Origin: Pseudomonadota bacterium
Lineage (GTDB): Bacteria; Pseudomonadota; Gammaproteobacteria; Burkholderiales; Burkholderiaceae_C
NCBI GenBank assembly: GCA_021841865.1
Contig: JAKCDM010000009.1
Coordinates: 1-52,958 of the forward strand
Direction of reading: 5' to 3'
DNA: 52,958 bases
This document shows positions 16,927-26,713 of this stretch, piece after piece (the stretch's first letter is position 1; every line of letters starts with the position of its first letter). The notes beneath the pieces were generated by a model. That model saw nothing but the letters and a program-made list of their open reading frames with translations. It was not told where the DNA came from and did no database searches. Both the position numbers and the translations under genes were made by a program.

Positions 16927-18232
16927 AGGGCAGCAGCTTGGCCTGGATCGCCACCTTCGGGTCGCAGGCGTGCTCCACCGTCGGGAAGCTCAGCTTGAAG
17001 CGGCTGCCCGGCTTGGACTTCACCCACTGCGAGCCGATGATCGGCGCGGTGGCGACGTTGGGCACCGGCCCCTTCGGGAAGTTGATGCGCCCGACCGTGG
17101 TCACGGTGTCGAGCACCTTCATCGCCGCGGCGACCTTGGCCTTGTCCTTCGGCGCGCCGCTGTTCTTCAGCGCCGCGAATCCGGCGTCGACCAGCGACAG
17201 CGAGGCCCCGAGCTGCTGCGTCCACTGCTTGCCGGTGGCCTTCTCGTAGGCGTCGACCAGCGCCTGTCCGCCCAGGCCCACGACCGGCGACACGTACGGG
17301 AAGGCCGGCGACCAGTAGGCGCCCGAGGCGACCTTGTAGCCCAGTTCGCCCAGCGCCTCGATGTCGGAGGGGAACAGCCCGAACTTGGCCGGCATGCAGA
17401 TCTTCAGCCGGTGCACCAGCCCCTGCTGCGCGGCCTGGCGCAGGAAGGTGATGAAGTCGTTGGGCAACGGAGCACCGGTGATGATCTGCACCCCCTCGGC
17501 CTTGAAGCGCGAGATCTGCGCCGAGTAGTCGGTGGTGCCGTCCTGGTAGGCGCCGGGATCGACGATCGTGTAGCCGGCCTTCTTCAGTTCCGGAACCAGG
17601 TGCGTGCGCAGCGCATTGCCGTCGGCGTCGTTCGGATACAGCACGCCGACCTTCTTGTTGGTCGGAATCAGGCCCCAGGTCGAGATGTACATCTGGGCGA
17701 ACTGTTCGGTGCCGAACGAGAAGTGGTAGGTCCACTTGAACGGCGACGGCTCGCCGGGCTTGGCGCCGCGGCCGAAGTACCACGACTCCCACGGCACCAC
17801 GGTCGACAGGCACGGCATGCCGGCCGCCTCGCAGGCGTCGGCCACCGGGTTGACCACCTCGGGCGTCGACGTCGCCAGCATCAGGTCGATCTTGTGGTTG
17901 TTGATCAGGTCCTTGGCCATCTGGCTGGCGCGCGACGGATCGGACTGCGTGTCACGCTCCAGCATCTCGATGGCGTAGGTCGTGCCGCCGATCTTCACGC
18001 CGCCGGCGGTCTTCTTGCGCACCAGGTCGACGACGAAGGGGTCGGTCTCGCCGAAACCGGCCAGCGGCCCGGTCAGCGGACTGATGAAGCCGATCTTCAG
18101 GGTGGGCTTGGCGGCGGCCCTGGCCGCGACCGCCGGCAGCAGCGCGCCGGCGGCGCCGGCGCCGGCCAGCGCCACCACCTGGCGACGCGAGGTGTCGACC
18201 GCGGGGGACGCGGAATCAGGCTTGCGGGTCAT
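16919..18232 (-). CDS. livK: Periplasmic substrate-binding protein of the aromatic/branched-chain ABC transporter
   Basis: 437 residues. The N-terminus has a twin-arginine-like signal (TSRRQVVALAGAGAAGALLPAV, residues about 15-36), so export may use Tat. The mature part is a type-I periplasmic binding protein (LKIGFISPLTGPLAGFGE onward, Peripla_BP_6). The ATG at 18232 has GAGGAG 7 bases upstream. Binding proteins of this family near phenolic catabolic genes bind aromatic acids. The ligand here is inferred from context as a hydroxycinnamate or hydroxybenzoate. Confidence 0.88.
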   Translation of the reverse strand: MTRKPDSASPAVDTSRRQVVALAGAGAAGALLPAVAARAAAKPTLKIGFISPLTGPLAGFGETDPFVVDLVRKKTAGGVKIGGTTYAIEMLERDTQSDPSRASQMAKDLINNHKIDLMLATSTPEVVNPVADACEAAGMPCLSTVVPWESWYFGRGAKPGEPSPFKWTYHFSFGTEQFAQMYISTWGLIPTNKKVGVLYPNDADGNALRTHLVPELKKAGYTIVDPGAYQDGTTDYSAQISRFKAEGVQIITGAPLPNDFITFLRQAAQQGLVHRLKICMPAKFGLFPSDIEALGELGYKVASGAYWSPAFPYVSPVVGLGGQALVDAYEKATGKQWTQQLGASLSLVDAGFAALKNSGAPKDKAKVAAAMKVLDTVTTVGRINFPKGPVPNVATAPIIGSQWVKSKPGSRFKLSFPTVEHACDPKVAIQAKLLPYA

Positions 18233-18270
18233 CTGTGCTCTCCTCGTGGACTTCAAGCGGAAACTCGTGG

Positions 18271-18302
18271 CGGGCGGGGCGCCTTGCGCGGCGCCCCGCC
18301 CG
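18271..18302. terminator. Perfect 13-bp hairpin between the outer-membrane protein gene and livK
   Basis: Arms CGGGCGGGGCGCC (18271-18283) and GGCGCCCCGCCCG (18290-18302) with a 6-base loop lie just after the stop at 18307 on the minus strand. No T-tract follows. It may be a partial terminator or an mRNA-processing/stability element that sets the high ratio of the binding protein to other products. Confidence 0.6.
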
Positions 18303-18306
18303 GTAC

Positions 18307-19317
18307 TCAGAACGGATGGACCCAGTGCACGTTCAGCACGGTGCCCCGGGGGCGGTTCTTCGCCTGCACCTGATCGTACAGGTTCACGTACCACATATTC
18401 TTCGCGCTGGCCTGCCAGAACAGGCCGGGGCCGATCGCCAGCACCTCGGACTTTCCGGTGTCGCCGTAGGGCATCGACACCGGGGTCGAGCCGGCCGCCC
18501 AACTGTAGCTGTCGTTGGTCAGTTGCTGGAACCAGTAGCCGTTCAGGCCCACGTGCAGTTGCGGGTTCACCGCGTACGACGCGGTGAAGTTCACCCACGC
18601 CGCCTGTCCGGCCTTGCTGCTGGTCAGGCCCAGGTGCGCCGGGTCGCGCGGATTGTTGTTCGAGAAGTTGTACAGGTAGTTCAGGCGCCAGCTGATCTCC
18701 GTCTTCGGCGTCGGCAGCAGCGTGCCCGACCAGTACGGGTTGATCGACCAGAAACCCGAGCCCGGGTTGATGTCGCTCGACGAGCTGTACTGGCCGCTCG
18801 GCACGATCACGTCCATCTCCACGCGCTGCGAGTACACCGGGCGCCCGCCGCTGATCACCGGGTTGAACTGCAGGTAGGCCCCCAGCGTCAGGTCGCCCAC
18901 CCCGTCCTGCGTGCTCAGCTTGTTCATCGAGCTCGCGGCGAAGGAGCTGTTGAAATGCAGCAGCGGCAGCAGCCCGGTGAAGCCCAGGTGCGCGCTGCCG
19001 TCGAAGAAGGTCTTGTCGGTCGTGTAGGCCAGCTGGTTGAGCATCAGGAACACGTCGATGTTCGGGTTCGTGAACCCCGGCGACGCATTGCCGTTGTTGT
19101 CGTCGATGCGGTTGTAGTGCTGGTACTGGTAGTAGCCCAGGTAGGCCAGCCCCGGCTTGGTCGCGCCGAAACCGTCGAAAAAGCTCGTGCCGCCGGTGTT
19201 GATCCCGGCCGGCTCCAGATTGCCGGCCTGCGCCGTCGGCAGCGCGCAGACGGCGCCCAGCGCCATCGCGCCCAGCGCGGCGCGTATCCAGGTTCTCGTT
19301 CTCGTCGAATTCGGCAT
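18307..19317 (-). CDS. Outer-membrane protein of the phenol/MetA-pathway family (SphA-like)
   Basis: 336 residues. A Sec signal peptide (RAALGAMALGAVCALPTAQA, about residues 10-29) is followed by alternating aromatic/polar beta strands. The C-terminus ends in Phe (HWVHPF), as expected of an outer-membrane barrel. Composition and the segment TGLLPLLHFNSSFAAS match proteins annotated as transporter or meta-pathway phenol degradation-like (PF13557). It probably lets aromatic acids cross the outer membrane. It is first in the liv-vdh block, and its promoter region shares a matched module with that of the lig operon. Confidence 0.75.
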   Translation of the reverse strand: MPNSTRTRTWIRAALGAMALGAVCALPTAQAGNLEPAGINTGGTSFFDGFGATKPGLAYLGYYQYQHYNRIDDNNGNASPGFTNPNIDVFLMLNQLAYTTDKTFFDGSAHLGFTGLLPLLHFNSSFAASSMNKLSTQDGVGDLTLGAYLQFNPVISGGRPVYSQRVEMDVIVPSGQYSSSSDINPGSGFWSINPYWSGTLLPTPKTEISWRLNYLYNFSNNNPRDPAHLGLTSSKAGQAAWVNFTASYAVNPQLHVGLNGYWFQQLTNDSYSWAAGSTPVSMPYGDTGKSEVLAIGPGLFWQASAKNMWYVNLYDQVQAKNRPRGTVLNVHWVHPF

Positions 19318-19421
19318 GGTCTTGTCTTCCTCGTATGGTCTTGTAATGGATTCGCGAGCTGCAGCTGCGCCGAGCGTCCCGGCGCTCCCCGGCTCATCGC
19401 ATGGGCCACGCAAGGGTGGCG

Positions 19422-19494
19422 TGGGGATTATGTTGGCGCGCCCGGTGTTGTCGTAGAGGGCTGGGTGCGCTAGCAGCTATCACGATTCGATATG
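19422..19494 (-). promoter_or_regulatory. Putative promoter/regulator module upstream of the outer-membrane protein gene
   Basis: The box TGGGGATTAT (19422-19431) is followed after 34 bases by a 29-base element (19466-19494). The same pair occurs upstream of ligJ (26642-26713) with a 33-base gap. On the minus strand the box reads ATAATCCCCA and could hold the -10 hexamer. The 29-base element would then lie near -45 to -75, where a LysR-type activator binds. Confidence 0.5.
19466..19494. repeat. 29-base repeat, copy 1 (contains TAGCAGCTATCACGA)
   Basis: It matches 26685-26713 in 27 of 29 positions and in the same orientation. The minus-strand core TGATAGCTGCTAGCGCA resembles a palindromic repeat that I recall as dispersed in Comamonadaceae genomes. 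Confidence 0.85.
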
Positions 19495-19538
19495 AGTGAT
19501 AACCCGGAGCAATCGTCGCCATCGCACCCAGGAAACAC

Positions 19539-19564
19539 GAAAGGGTCGCGCGTGCGACCCTTTC
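19539..19564 (-). terminator. Intrinsic terminator of the lig operon
   Basis: Perfect 11-bp stem GAAAGGGTCGC (19539-19549) / GCGACCCTTTC (19554-19564) with a 4-base loop, 18 bases beyond the aldo/keto reductase stop. On the minus strand it is followed by a T-containing run (GTGTTTCC). Confidence 0.75.
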
Positions 19565-19582
19565 TCCTGGTGCAAGCGTCGG

Positions 19583-20605
19583 TCAGGAGTCGAAATCCTC
19601 CGAATCGATCTCCGCCAGGGTCGCCGGCGCGTAGCGCGCGCCGCTGACGTTGCCGTGATGGATCAGGCCCTGCAGGCGCCGCAGGGTCGCCGCGTCGAGG
19701 CTGAACTCCAGCGCGCCGAGGTTCTCGCGCAGGTGTTCGACGCGGGTGGTGCCGGGGATCGCGATCACCTGCTCGCCCTGTCCCAGCAGCCATGCCAGCG
19801 CGAGCTGCGCCGGCGTGCGGCCGAGTTCGGCGGCCAGCGCCTCGAAGGGCGGCAGCAGCTGCAGGTTGCTCGCGTAGGTCTGCGGCTGGAAGCGCGGCAT
19901 CGCGCGCCGGATGTCCTTCGGCGCCAGCGAGTCGACCTCGCGCAGGCGCGCGCTCAGGAAACCGCGCGCCAGCGGGCTGAACGCCACCAGCGCGACGCCC
20001 AGCTCGCGACAGGCCTCGAGCATCGCGATCTCCGGGTTGCGGGTCCACAGCGAATACTCGTTCTGCACCGCGGCGATCGGATGCACCGCATGCGCGCGCC
20101 GCAACGTCGCCGCCGACACCTCCGACAGCCCGATCGAGCGCACCTTGCCCTCGCGCACCAGGTCGGCGAGCAGCCCGATGCTGTCCTCGAGCGGCACCTG
20201 CTTGTCCCAGCGATGCAGGTAGTACAGGTCGATGACGTCGGTACGCAGGCGCCGCAGGCTGTCCTCGCAGTTGCGCCGCAGGGTCTGCGGGCGCCCGTCG
20301 ATCACGCGCTTGCCGTCGACCCCCGCCATGCCGCCCTTGCCGGCCAGGAACACGCGCGCGCGATGCGGCGCGAGCACGCGCCCGAGCAGCTCCTCGTTGG
20401 CCCCGAATCCGTACAGCGCCGCGGTGTCGAACAGCTCGACCCCCAGATCCAGCGCCTGCAGCAGCACGCGCTCGGCCTGCTCGGGCGACGGCGGCACGCC
20501 ATAGGCATGACTGAGGTTCATGCACCCCAGCCCGATCGGACGCACCCGGCCCGGGCCGAGGCGGCGGCGCGGCACGGCGTCGGCCGGCGTGGTGCTTGCC
20601 TGCAT
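19583..20605 (-). CDS. Aldo/keto reductase in the protocatechuate 4,5-cleavage operon
   Basis: 340 residues. Family motifs: LGPGRVRPIGLGCMNLS at the start, the catalytic Asp/Tyr in LFDTAALYGFGANEELLG, Lys in VFLAGKGG, His in DLYYLHRWDK, and an NADPH-binding end region IPGTTRVEHLRENLGA. The gene lies 11 bases after ligC and before the terminator, so it is the last operon gene. It is not a known step of the pathway. It may reduce an aromatic aldehyde or a reactive semialdehyde formed by ring cleavage. The family call is firm; the substrate is unknown. Confidence 0.85.
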   Translation of the reverse strand: MQASTTPADAVPRRRLGPGRVRPIGLGCMNLSHAYGVPPSPEQAERVLLQALDLGVELFDTAALYGFGANEELLGRVLAPHRARVFLAGKGGMAGVDGKRVIDGRPQTLRRNCEDSLRRLRTDVIDLYYLHRWDKQVPLEDSIGLLADLVREGKVRSIGLSEVSAATLRRAHAVHPIAAVQNEYSLWTRNPEIAMLEACRELGVALVAFSPLARGFLSARLREVDSLAPKDIRRAMPRFQPQTYASNLQLLPPFEALAAELGRTPAQLALAWLLGQGEQVIAIPGTTRVEHLRENLGALEFSLDAATLRRLQGLIHHGNVSGARYAPATLAEIDSEDFDS

Positions 20606-20616
20606 GCGCGCGGTCC

Positions 20617-21578
20617 TCAGCCCTGGGTCGCGAGCTGGCGGTCCAGGCGGTCGAGCACGCGGTAGCACGGCAGCACCGAGGCCACGCTGGACTCGGGTTC
20701 GCGGCCCTCGCGGATGGCGGCGAAGAACTCGCGATCCTGCAGCTCGATGCCGTTCATCGACACGTCGACCTTGCTGACGTCGATCGCCTGGTCCTTGCCG
20801 TCGACCAGGTCGTCGTAGCGGGCGATGTAGGTCCCGTTGTCGCAGATGTAGCGGAAGAAGGTGCCCAGCGGACCGTCGTTGTTGAAGGACAGCGACAGCG
20901 TGCAGATCGCGCCGCTGCTGCTCTTGAGCTGGATGCTCATGTCCATCGCGATTCCCAGGGTCGGATGGATCGGCCCCTGCACGGCGTGCGCCTGCACGAT
21001 CTCGCCGCCGCTTTGCCACGCGAACAGGTCCACCGTGTGCGCGGCGTGGTGCCACAGCAGGTGGTCGGTCCAGCTGCGCGGCTGGCCCAGCGCGTTCATG
21101 TTGGTGCGACGGAAGAAATAGGTCTGCACGTCCATCTGCTGCACCCGCAGCTCGCCGGCGGCGATGCGCCGGTGCACCCACTGGTGGCTGGGGTTGAAGC
21201 GCCGGGTGTGGCCGACCATCGCCACCAGCCCGCTGCGCTTTTGCTCGTCGGCCACCTGCTGCGCGTCGTCCAGGCTGTCGGCCAGCGGGATCTCGACTTC
21301 GACGTGCTTGCCGGCGCGCAGGCACTGCAGCGCCTGCGACGCGTGCATCTGCGTGGGGGTGCACAGGATCACCGCGTCCACCTCGGGCAGCGCCAGCGCG
21401 TCCGCCAGGTCGGTGGTGACGTGGCGCACGCCGTACTTCTCCGCCACGCCGCGCGTCTTGTCCAGCTCGCGCCCGATCAGCGACACCACTTCCACGCCGT
21501 CGATGTTGCGCATCGCGTCCAGATGCTTGATGCCGAAGGCGCCGGCACCGGCCAGCGCGACCTTGATGGCCTTGCTCA

Positions 21579-21579
<1 letters not shown>
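20617..21579 (-). CDS. ligC: 4-carboxy-2-hydroxymuconate-6-semialdehyde dehydrogenase
   Basis: 320 residues, Gfo/Idh/MocA family: Rossmann motif VALAGAGAFGIKHLDAM at residues 7-23 and the substrate segment GKHVEVEIPLADS (about 93-105), with Glu-Ile-Pro in place of the usual Glu-Lys-Pro. It oxidises the hemiacetal of the protocatechuate 4,5-cleavage product to 2-pyrone-4,6-dicarboxylate with NAD(P)+. Its ATG overlaps the ligB stop by one base (TAATG). Length and context match LigC/PmdC. Confidence 0.93.
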
Positions 21580-22835
<1,256 letters not shown>

Positions 22836-22846
<11 letters not shown>

Positions 22847-23774
22847 CGCGTGCTCCCTGCGTGGGTTGCTCGGGCCAGTACAGACGCATCGGATTGTCCA
22901 CCAGCAGCCTGCGCTGCAGCTCGGCGGTGGTCGCGATGTGCGGGATGAAGTCGACCAGCAATCCGTCGTCCGGCATGTGGTTCTTCAGGTTCGGGTGCGG
23001 CCAGTCGGTGCCCCACAGAACCCGGTCGGGGAAGGTCTCGACGATGCGCCGCGCGAAGGGCACCACGTCGCGGTACGCGGCCTGCTCGCCGTGCAGCGCC
23101 GGCGGGCCCGACACCGACAGCCGCTCCGGGCAACTGACCTTCGACCAGATGTTCGGATTCTCCTGCAGGAATCGCACGAAGAGTTCGAACTCGGGTCCGT
23201 CCACCGGCTTGGTCACGTCCGGTCGCCCCATGTGGTCCACCACCACCGTGGTCGGCAGCGCGGTGAAGAAATCCCACAGCTCGGGCAGGTCGACGGCCTC
23301 GAAATAGATCACCACGTGCCAGCCCAGCGGGGCGATGCGCGCGGCGATTTCCATCAGTTCGTCGCGCGGCGTGAAGTCCACCAGCCGGCGCACGAAGTTG
23401 AAGCGCACCCCGCGCACCCCGGCCGCATGCATGCGCCGCAGCTCGGCGTCGGAGACGTCGCGGCGCACCGTGGCGACCCCGCGCGCACGCCCGTCGGAGT
23501 GCTCCAGCGCATCGATCAGCGCGCGGTTGTCGGCGCCGTGGCAGGTGGCCTGCACGATCACGTTGCGCGCGAAACCCAGGTGGTCGCGCAGCGCGAACAA
23601 CTGCTCGCGCGAGGCGTCGCAGGGGGTGTACTTGCGCTCGGGCGCATAGGGAAAGCGCTCGCCGGGGCCGAACACGTGGCAGTGCGCGTCGACGCTCCCC
23701 GCAGGCAGCACGAAACGCGGGCGCGACGGCCCCTGGTACCAGTCCAGCCAGCCGGGGGTTTTCTCGAACGCCAT
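22836..23774 (-). CDS. ligI: 2-pyrone-4,6-dicarboxylate hydrolase
   Basis: 312 residues, amidohydrolase superfamily. DAHCHVFGPG (about residues 29-38) is the LigI N-terminal motif, VDHMGRPDV (about 178) and WGTDWPHPN (about 255) complete the active site, and FNFVRRLVD is typical. It opens the lactone of 2-pyrone-4,6-dicarboxylate to 4-oxalomesaconate, a metal-independent reaction in this branch. It starts 4 bases after the stop of the DUF1932 gene, in the middle of the operon. Confidence 0.94.
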
Positions 23775-23778
23775 GGAT

Positions 23779-24726
23779 TCAGTCCTTGTTCTCGATGTCT
23801 GTGGCCGCGCCCAGCAGGCGGTCGGCCTCGGTGCGCCAGTCCGGGCTGCGCGCGAAGCCGGCCTCGCCGCGCGCGCCGAACACGCCGCGGTCGGCCAGAT
23901 CGGCGACCCAGGCCTGGCGCTCGGCGCTGCCGGAAGCCGACCACGGGCGCAGGCCGATCTCCTCGACGGTACGCGCCACCTCGCGCATCTCCTCGCTGCG
24001 CCGGCGGCCGTGCTCGATCACGCGCTGGAAGAAATACGCGCCCTGCTTCTCCCAGTCGATGCCCGGGAAGGTCTCGGCCAGCGAGGCCAGCACGGCGTCC
24101 TCGACGCCGTAGGCGCGCGCCGCACTGAAGCTCTCGATGACCATCGCCTCCAGGCCCTTGATCATCACGCTGCGGCACATCTTGGTCGCCGACACGATGC
24201 CCAGGCGCTCGTCGCCGAAGCGCGCACCGGCAAATCCCAGTTCGCGCAGCGCCGGCTCGAGCTCGCGCGCATGCGCGCCCCCGAGCAGCATCGGCACCTT
24301 GCTGCGGTACGGCGGCACCGAGGTCATCACCGCCGCCTCGACATAGCGCCCGCCGGCAGCGTCGACGACCGCCGCGGCCTCGCGCTTGGCCCCCGGCGAG
24401 GCCGAGTTGAGGTCGACGAACCAGACACCGGCGTGCAGGCCGCCGGCGCAGTCCCGCGCCACCGCCACCGCCTGGCTGGCGGTGACCGCGCTGATCAGCA
24501 GATCGCAACCCGCGGCCAGTTCCCGCGCCGATGCCGCCAGGCGCACGCCGCAGTCCCGCGCATGCTCGAGCAGCGGCTGCTGCTGTTCGGTGCCGAGCTT
24601 GCGGTCATGGGCCAGCACCTGCTGCACCCCGAGTTCGCGCAGGTCCTGCGCGACGATGCGACCGACCTCGCCGTAGCCGATCAGGCCGACGCGCCACGCG
24701 CGCGCCGACTGCGCGATACCGTTCAT
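23779..24726 (-). CDS. 6-phosphogluconate dehydrogenase-like NAD-binding protein with DUF1932 domain
   Basis: 315 residues. An N-terminal Rossmann domain (VGLIGYGEVGRIVAQDLRE, residues 13-31) is followed by a beta-hydroxyacid-dehydrogenase-like region with SATKMCRSVMIKGLEAMVIESF (about 195-216). There Lys takes the place of the catalytic lysine, and a DUF1932 C-terminal domain follows. The family often travels with protocatechuate 4,5-cleavage genes, but its reaction is not settled. It occupies the operon place between ligK and ligI where an oxalomesaconate isomerase would be expected. No LigU/GalD-type (PrpF-like) isomerase is present in this window. Confidence 0.85.
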   Translation of the reverse strand: MNGIAQSARAWRVGLIGYGEVGRIVAQDLRELGVQQVLAHDRKLGTEQQQPLLEHARDCGVRLAASARELAAGCDLLISAVTASQAVAVARDCAGGLHAGVWFVDLNSASPGAKREAAAVVDAAGGRYVEAAVMTSVPPYRSKVPMLLGGAHARELEPALRELGFAGARFGDERLGIVSATKMCRSVMIKGLEAMVIESFSAARAYGVEDAVLASLAETFPGIDWEKQGAYFFQRVIEHGRRRSEEMREVARTVEEIGLRPWSASGSAERQAWVADLADRGVFGARGEAGFARSPDWRTEADRLLGAATDIENKD

Positions 24727-24745
24727 GACCCTGCCCTCGCCCGCT

Positions 24746-25438
24746 TCAGTCGATGTAGCGCAGGCCGGCCTTCTCGAGAGGCTCGCGCATCTTGTACATG
24801 TCCAGGCCCAGCACGCCGGAGGCCAGCTTCCTGCGCTTGTCGCCCTCGTTGGCCTCGCGCGCGGCGGCCGCCTCGGCGGTGGCCGCGGCCACATGCGCCG
24901 GCACCACGACCACGCCGTCGTCGTCGGCGACGATCACGTCGCCCGGGTGCACCAGCGCGCCGGCGCACACCACCGGGATGTTCACCGATCCCAGCGTGGC
25001 CTTGATCGTGCCCTTGGCGCTGATGCAGCGGCTCCACACCGGGAACTGCATCTGCGTGAGCTCGCGCACGTCGCGCACGCCGGCGTCGATGATCAGGCCG
25101 CGCGCGCCCTGCGCACGAAACGAGGTCGCCAGCAGGTCGCCGAAATAGCCGTCGCAGCACTCGGCGGTGACCGCCGCCACCACCACGTCGCCGGGGCGGA
25201 TCTGCTCGGCCGCCACGTGCATCATCCAGTTGTCGCCGGGGTGCAGCAGCACGGTCACCGCGGTGCCGCAGGCCTGCGCGCCGGCATAGATCGGACGCAT
25301 GTAGGGCTTGAGCAGGCCGACGCGGCCCATCGCCTCGTGCACGGTCGCCGAGCCGAAACGCGACAGCGCCTGCACGGCGTCGGGGTCGGCGCGGCGGATG
25401 TTGCGATGCACGACTCCCAGGTTGTTCAACGCGGTCAT
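24746..25438 (-). CDS. ligK: 4-carboxy-4-hydroxy-2-oxoadipate aldolase
   Basis: 230 residues, class II pyruvate aldolase of the HMG/CHA family (RraA-like fold). Characteristic segments are [60 protein letters not shown] (substrate- and metal-site Asp/Arg) and [17 protein letters not shown]. It splits 4-carboxy-4-hydroxy-2-oxoadipate to pyruvate and oxaloacetate, the final pathway step, and may also decarboxylate oxaloacetate. It lies 16 bases after ligJ and 19 bases before the DUF1932 gene. Confidence 0.94.
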   Translation of the reverse strand: MTALNNLGVVHRNIRRADPDAVQALSRFGSATVHEAMGRVGLLKPYMRPIYAGAQACGTAVTVLLHPGDNWMMHVAAEQIRPGDVVVAAVTAECCDGYFGDLLATSFRAQGARGLIIDAGVRDVRELTQMQFPVWSRCISAKGTIKATLGSVNIPVVCAGALVHPGDVIVADDDGVVVVPAHVAAATAEAAAAREANEGDKRRKLASGVLGLDMYKMREPLEKAGLRYID

Positions 25439-25454
25439 GTGGTCTCCTTGGCTG

Positions 25455-26480
25455 TCACAGGCCCTTGGCCTTGAGCGCGGCGTCCAGGCGCGGGTACACG
25501 CGGCGTGCGTTGCGCTCGTAGATCATGGATCGCTGCCCGGGGTCGATCGACGCGACCTCGATGTAGCGCTTGGTGTCGTCGTAGTGGTGCCCGGTCTGCG
25601 GATCGATGCCGCGCACCGCGCCGATCATCTCGGAGGCGAACAGGATGTTCTCGACCGGGATCACGCGGGTCAGCAGGTCGATGCCCGGCTGGTGGTACAC
25701 GCAGGTGTCGAAGTAGATGTTGCGCAGCAGGTGCTCCTGCAGCAGCGGCTTCTTCAGCTCCTGCGCCAGCCCGCGGAAACGCCCCCAGTGGTAGGGCACC
25801 GCGCCGCCGCCGTGCGGAATGACGAACTTCAGTTCGGGGAAGTCCTTGAACAGGTCGCCGGTCAGGCACTGCATGAACGCTGTCGTGTCGGCATTCAGGT
25901 AATGCGCGCCGGTGGTGTGGAAGCAGGCGTTGCAGCTGGTGCTGACGTGGATCATCGCCGGGATGCCGTACTCGACCATCTTCTCGTAGATCGGGTACCA
26001 CCAGCGGTCGGTCAGCGGCGGCTCCTTCCAGTGGCCGCCGGACGGGTCCGGGTTCAGGTTGATGCCGACGAAGCCGTACTCCTTCACGCAGCGCTCGAGC
26101 TCCGGGATCGAGGTGCGCGGATCCACTCCCGGCGACTGCGGCAGCATCGCCGCGCCGACGAAATGCTCGGGGAACAGCTGCGCCACGCGATGACACAGCT
26201 CGTTGCAGATTCCGGCCCAGGTCGAGCTGGTGTTGAAGTCGCCGATGTGGTGCGCCATGAAGCTGGCACGCGGCGAGAAGATGGTCAGGTCGCTGCCGCG
26301 CTGGCGCATCAGGCGCAGCTGGTTGGTCTCGATGCTCTCGCGCAGTTCGTCGTCGCTGATTCGCAGATCCGACACCTTGGGGCCGAGCTCGGGCGTGGCC
26401 AGGTTGTCGATCTGCGCCTTGCGCCATTGCTCCAGCGCCTTCGGCGCGGTGGTGTAGTGGCCGTGGCAGTCGATGATCAT
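25455..26480 (-). CDS. ligJ: 4-oxalomesaconate hydratase (amidohydrolase type)
   Basis: 341 residues, the same length as Sphingobium LigJ. The zinc-site motif [13 protein letters not shown] opens the protein, and [17 protein letters not shown] (about 178), [19 protein letters not shown] (about 218) and [13 protein letters not shown] (about 284) follow. It hydrates the keto-hexenedioate form of 4-oxalomesaconate to 4-carboxy-4-hydroxy-2-oxoadipate. It is the first gene of the lig operon, with GGAG 8 bases before the ATG. In Sphingobium this enzyme needs LigU-isomerised substrate, which makes the lack of ligU here notable. Confidence 0.93.
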   Translation of the reverse strand: MIIDCHGHYTTAPKALEQWRKAQIDNLATPELGPKVSDLRISDDELRESIETNQLRLMRQRGSDLTIFSPRASFMAHHIGDFNTSSTWAGICNELCHRVAQLFPEHFVGAAMLPQSPGVDPRTSIPELERCVKEYGFVGINLNPDPSGGHWKEPPLTDRWWYPIYEKMVEYGIPAMIHVSTSCNACFHTTGAHYLNADTTAFMQCLTGDLFKDFPELKFVIPHGGGAVPYHWGRFRGLAQELKKPLLQEHLLRNIYFDTCVYHQPGIDLLTRVIPVENILFASEMIGAVRGIDPQTGHHYDDTKRYIEVASIDPGQRSMIYERNARRVYPRLDAALKAKGL

Positions 26481-26639
26481 GCGAAGGTCTCCGGGTTCTT
26501 GCTCGGGAAGTCTCGCGTCGCGCTGCCGACCGCGGCAATCGTCCGGCGTGGCGCGGCGGCGGATTCAGGATGGCCGGATCACGACCGGCGGCGTCTGCGC
26601 CCTGCGCGCCGCATGCGCCGATCCGGCGGCTCGTCGGGT

Positions 26640-26713
26640 CTTGGGGATTATCCCAAGCGCGGGCGCGGCCTCCAAGGCACCCGCTGCGCTAGCAGCTATC
26701 ACGAATTGATATG
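26640..26713 (-). promoter_or_regulatory. Promoter and probable LysR-type binding region of the lig operon
   Basis: CTTGGG-GATTAT-CCCAAG (26640-26657) is a LysR-like dyad that includes TGGGGATTAT (26642-26651) and, on the minus strand, a GATAAT -10-like hexamer. A 33-base gap leads to the 29-base repeat at 26685-26713. That repeat contains a second dyad, TATCA-CGAAT-TGATA. The layout resembles LysR recognition and activation sites. The pair also occurs upstream of the outer-membrane protein gene at 19.3 kb. Confidence 0.55.
26685..26713. repeat. 29-base repeat, copy 2, overlapping the end of the LysR gene
   Basis: It differs from copy 1 (19466-19494) at two positions. It encodes the last residues (HINS) and the stop codon of the LysR gene. 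Confidence 0.85.
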
